DNA from: Ovoidimarina sp963698645
Lineage (GTDB): Bacteria > Pseudomonadota > Alphaproteobacteria > Rhodobacterales > Rhodobacteraceae
Reading direction: 5' to 3'
DNA length: 64,000 nucleotides
NCBI GenBank assembly: GCA_963698645.1
Contig: CAVORP010000007.1
Location: forward strand, 248,001-312,000
The notes below the pieces were generated by a model, which ran no database searches, was not told the DNA's origin, and worked only from the letters and a program-made list of their open reading frames with translations. The translations under genes were made by a program, and so were the position numbers. Of the stretch, positions 62,291 to 64,000 are shown piece by piece (the stretch's first letter is position 1; every line of letters starts with the position of its first letter).

Positions 62291-64000
62291 CCGTACTCTC
62301 CCCCTCGGATTCGGGCGCTGCCTCTGTTTCGGCGGCGGCCTCCGGCAGCACCAGCGTGAACTCGATCCGCCGGTTCGCCTCGCGCCCCTCTTCGGTATCG
62401 TTGTCGGCGATGGGTGTCACTTCGCCATAACCCTTGGCGGTCAGGTTCCGGTCAGCACCCGGCGCGCCATGATCGCGTTCAGAACCGCGTCCGCGCGCTC
62501 CTGGCTCAGCCGCAGGTTCATCGTCTCCCGGCCCTGGCTGTCGGTGTGGCCCGCGATCTCCATCTGCACGCTCTGGCAGTCGCGGAGGATATCGGCAAGC
62601 TGGTCGATGATCTGCAATCCGCTCTGGTCGATGGTCGAGGATCCGGGTTCGAAGGTGATCTTCTGCACCTTCATCACCGTGTTCAGCCTGGCCACGCATT
62701 CCTCGGGCGTGGGAATGCCCGACATGGGATCAAGCGCTTCCTCGTAGGTCACGTCGATCTCGAAGTTCTGGCCCTGACCCAGCCGCTCCGACAAATGCCC
62801 CGAGATTTCGGCCAGCGCATTGGGATTGCCGGTCCGGCCCGAGACGCTCAGAAACGCGGGCTGCACCACCACCGTGCCATTGGCCAGATAGGCCAGCGCA
62901 TCCAACCCCGCCAGAACCCGAAGCGACCAGCCATCCGGCAGGGCATCGTCCAGCCGCGTCGCGGCATAGGTCCTGTTGCTGCCGAAATGCGCCTGCGCAT
63001 AGCTTTCCACCGCCCGCTGCACCCGGTCGCTGGGCAACCGCCCGCGCAACTGCGCCTCGCCCTCGGGCGACAGGGTCGCCACGAATTCCGGCGTGCCGCC
63101 GCTGTCCTCGCCGCCCTCTTCGCGCTCCGGCGGCGGCGACTGAACGGCGGTCAGCGAAAACCCCTCCGGCAAGGCGCGTTCCAACTCGCCCACCTCCCGG
63201 TCGAAAATCGGCAACGGCACCGTATGCGACACCACAAGGCTCACATCCGCGTCCGAATAGGTGATCTTGGCCGCGCCGATCCGCTTCACCGCGGCAATCC
63301 CCGCCGCCACCGCCTCGCCCCATTCAAGCGAGGGCGCGCCCAGACCGATCTGACAGGCGATCCGCCCCTGCATCCCCGCCTGTTCCGCCGCCTTCACGAT
63401 GATATCGCGCATCTCCGGCGTCTCCGCCGCGCAGGCATCGAAGCGTGGCCCGTTGCCGTCGATCAGGAACCGTACCGTGAAAGGCGCGATCACCGGGCGC
63501 GGCGCCGAGATGTCCAGCGCCAGAACCACCCCCGACGGCACCGACCGCGCAAGTTCGGTCTCCACCCGGCGGCGCACCTGTTCGCTGTCGACGATCCCCG
63601 TGACGGCGACCCGCGCGGCCGTCACCGACACTTTCGACCGCGGGATCCGCTCCAGCGCGTCCAGCGCGAAGGCCACCACATTCTCCCAGCCATCGGGCAT
63701 CGGGATAATCGCCCACCTCCAGAAGATCGCTCACATCCCGCTGCGAGATCCGCTCCAGCCGGTTCACGACACCGCGCCCGGTCGCTCGCCGCCGGGATCA
63801 GCCCGATCAGCGATATCCCGTCGACGTTCCGCAGGATCTCGATCGAGAACTCCGGCGCCTCGATCGTCTTCGCCGGGACCACGTCCATTTCGTCGATCAC
63901 CCGGGTCGCGTCGATCACCGTGCCCGCCGCCGCCAGCGCGCTGAACCGCGACGCCTCGTCGGGCGCGGTGCCCGACAGATGCACCTGCAACCCGTCCACC
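62283..64000 (-). pseudogene. OmpA family protein with N-terminal BON-like repeats, frameshifted and partial
   Basis: The C-terminal third is an OmpA/MotB peptidoglycan-binding domain (KITFEPGSSTIDQSGLQII, AGHTDSQGRETMNLRLSQER, then GYGEVTPIADNDTEEGREAN). The preceding region has repeated BON-like segments (RFLIDGNGPRFDACAAETPE; VHLSGTAPDEASRFSALAAAG). Three single-base shifts break it near 62446-62451 (one base missing), 63712-63714 (GGG for GG) and 63780 (one extra base). All sit in short homopolymers and the sequence on both sides stays family-like. The 5' end lies beyond the window. It is an outer-membrane-associated protein anchoring to peptidoglycan. Confidence 0.8.

Overview
The window is about 64 kb of GC-rich chromosomal DNA from an alphaproteobacterium, most probably a member of the Rhodobacterales (Roseobacter/Paracoccus-type). 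The evidence is the rRNA operon order 16S-tRNA-Ile-tRNA-Ala-23S-5S-tRNA-fMet, a soeABC-type sulfite dehydrogenase, a complete clade I nitrous oxide reductase cluster, Zur-controlled znuABC, msrPQ, and a Zn-finger DinB next to N-formylglutamate amidohydrolase.

Layout. 1-1.8 kb: end of soeA, then soeB and soeC. 1.8-4.8 kb: zinc uptake (zur-znuC-znuB against divergent znuA, with a near-perfect Zur box between). 4.9-6.7 kb: a TetR regulator divergent from an NmrA-like NAD(P)-binding protein. 6.8-15.4 kb: nosRZDFYL and apbE/nosX on the minus strand, divergent from an NsrR-like Rrf2 regulator at 15.7 kb, with a perfect FNR/DNR-type box between. 16.3-17.4 kb: a trypsin-like protease, divergent from a four-gene operon (17.5-28.3 kb) encoding a giant (about 2,365 residue) multicopper oxidase with permuted copper motifs, a propeller-like exported protein, a SCO1/SenC copper chaperone and a cytochrome c fused to a periplasmic-binding-like domain. 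28.5-35.7 kb: a tightly packed operon of a CPBP protease and mostly envelope-targeted redox enzymes and hydrolases. 35.9-36.7 kb: a DUF6544-type protein. 37.4-42.7 kb: the rRNA operon (minus). 43.4-45.1 kb: msrP, a GDCCVxC protein and msrQ. 45.4-48.8 kb: two fasciclin-domain proteins, a caspase-like/Sel1 protein and an unknown exported protein. 48.8-51.8 kb: a pilin-like small protein and clpB. 52-55.5 kb: an EEP-family nuclease, a DUF4956/VTC pair and pyrF. 55.5-58.9 kb: NfeD/SPFH pair, dinB, N-formylglutamate amidohydrolase. 59-61.8 kb: tRNA-Val, rpmJ (L36), a small cytochrome c and an amidase in lower-GC DNA. 62-64 kb: a coiled-coil membrane protein and an OmpA-type protein running off the window.

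The genes suggest a facultative denitrifier with sulfite oxidation and strong copper dependence (NosZ, giant multicopper oxidase, SCO1). The multicopper oxidase operon, with its own sigma70-like promoter and a perfect 8+3+8 palindrome over the -10, is the least familiar system here. Its closest conceptual relatives are MnxG-type giant oxidases, but its substrate cannot be read from sequence.

Caution: six otherwise well-conserved genes (znuA, the multicopper oxidase gene, msrP, msrQ, dinB, the ompA-type gene) carry about ten single-base frameshifts, most of them in or next to short homopolymers. I read these mostly as indel errors in the assembly, although they are listed as frameshifted genes.
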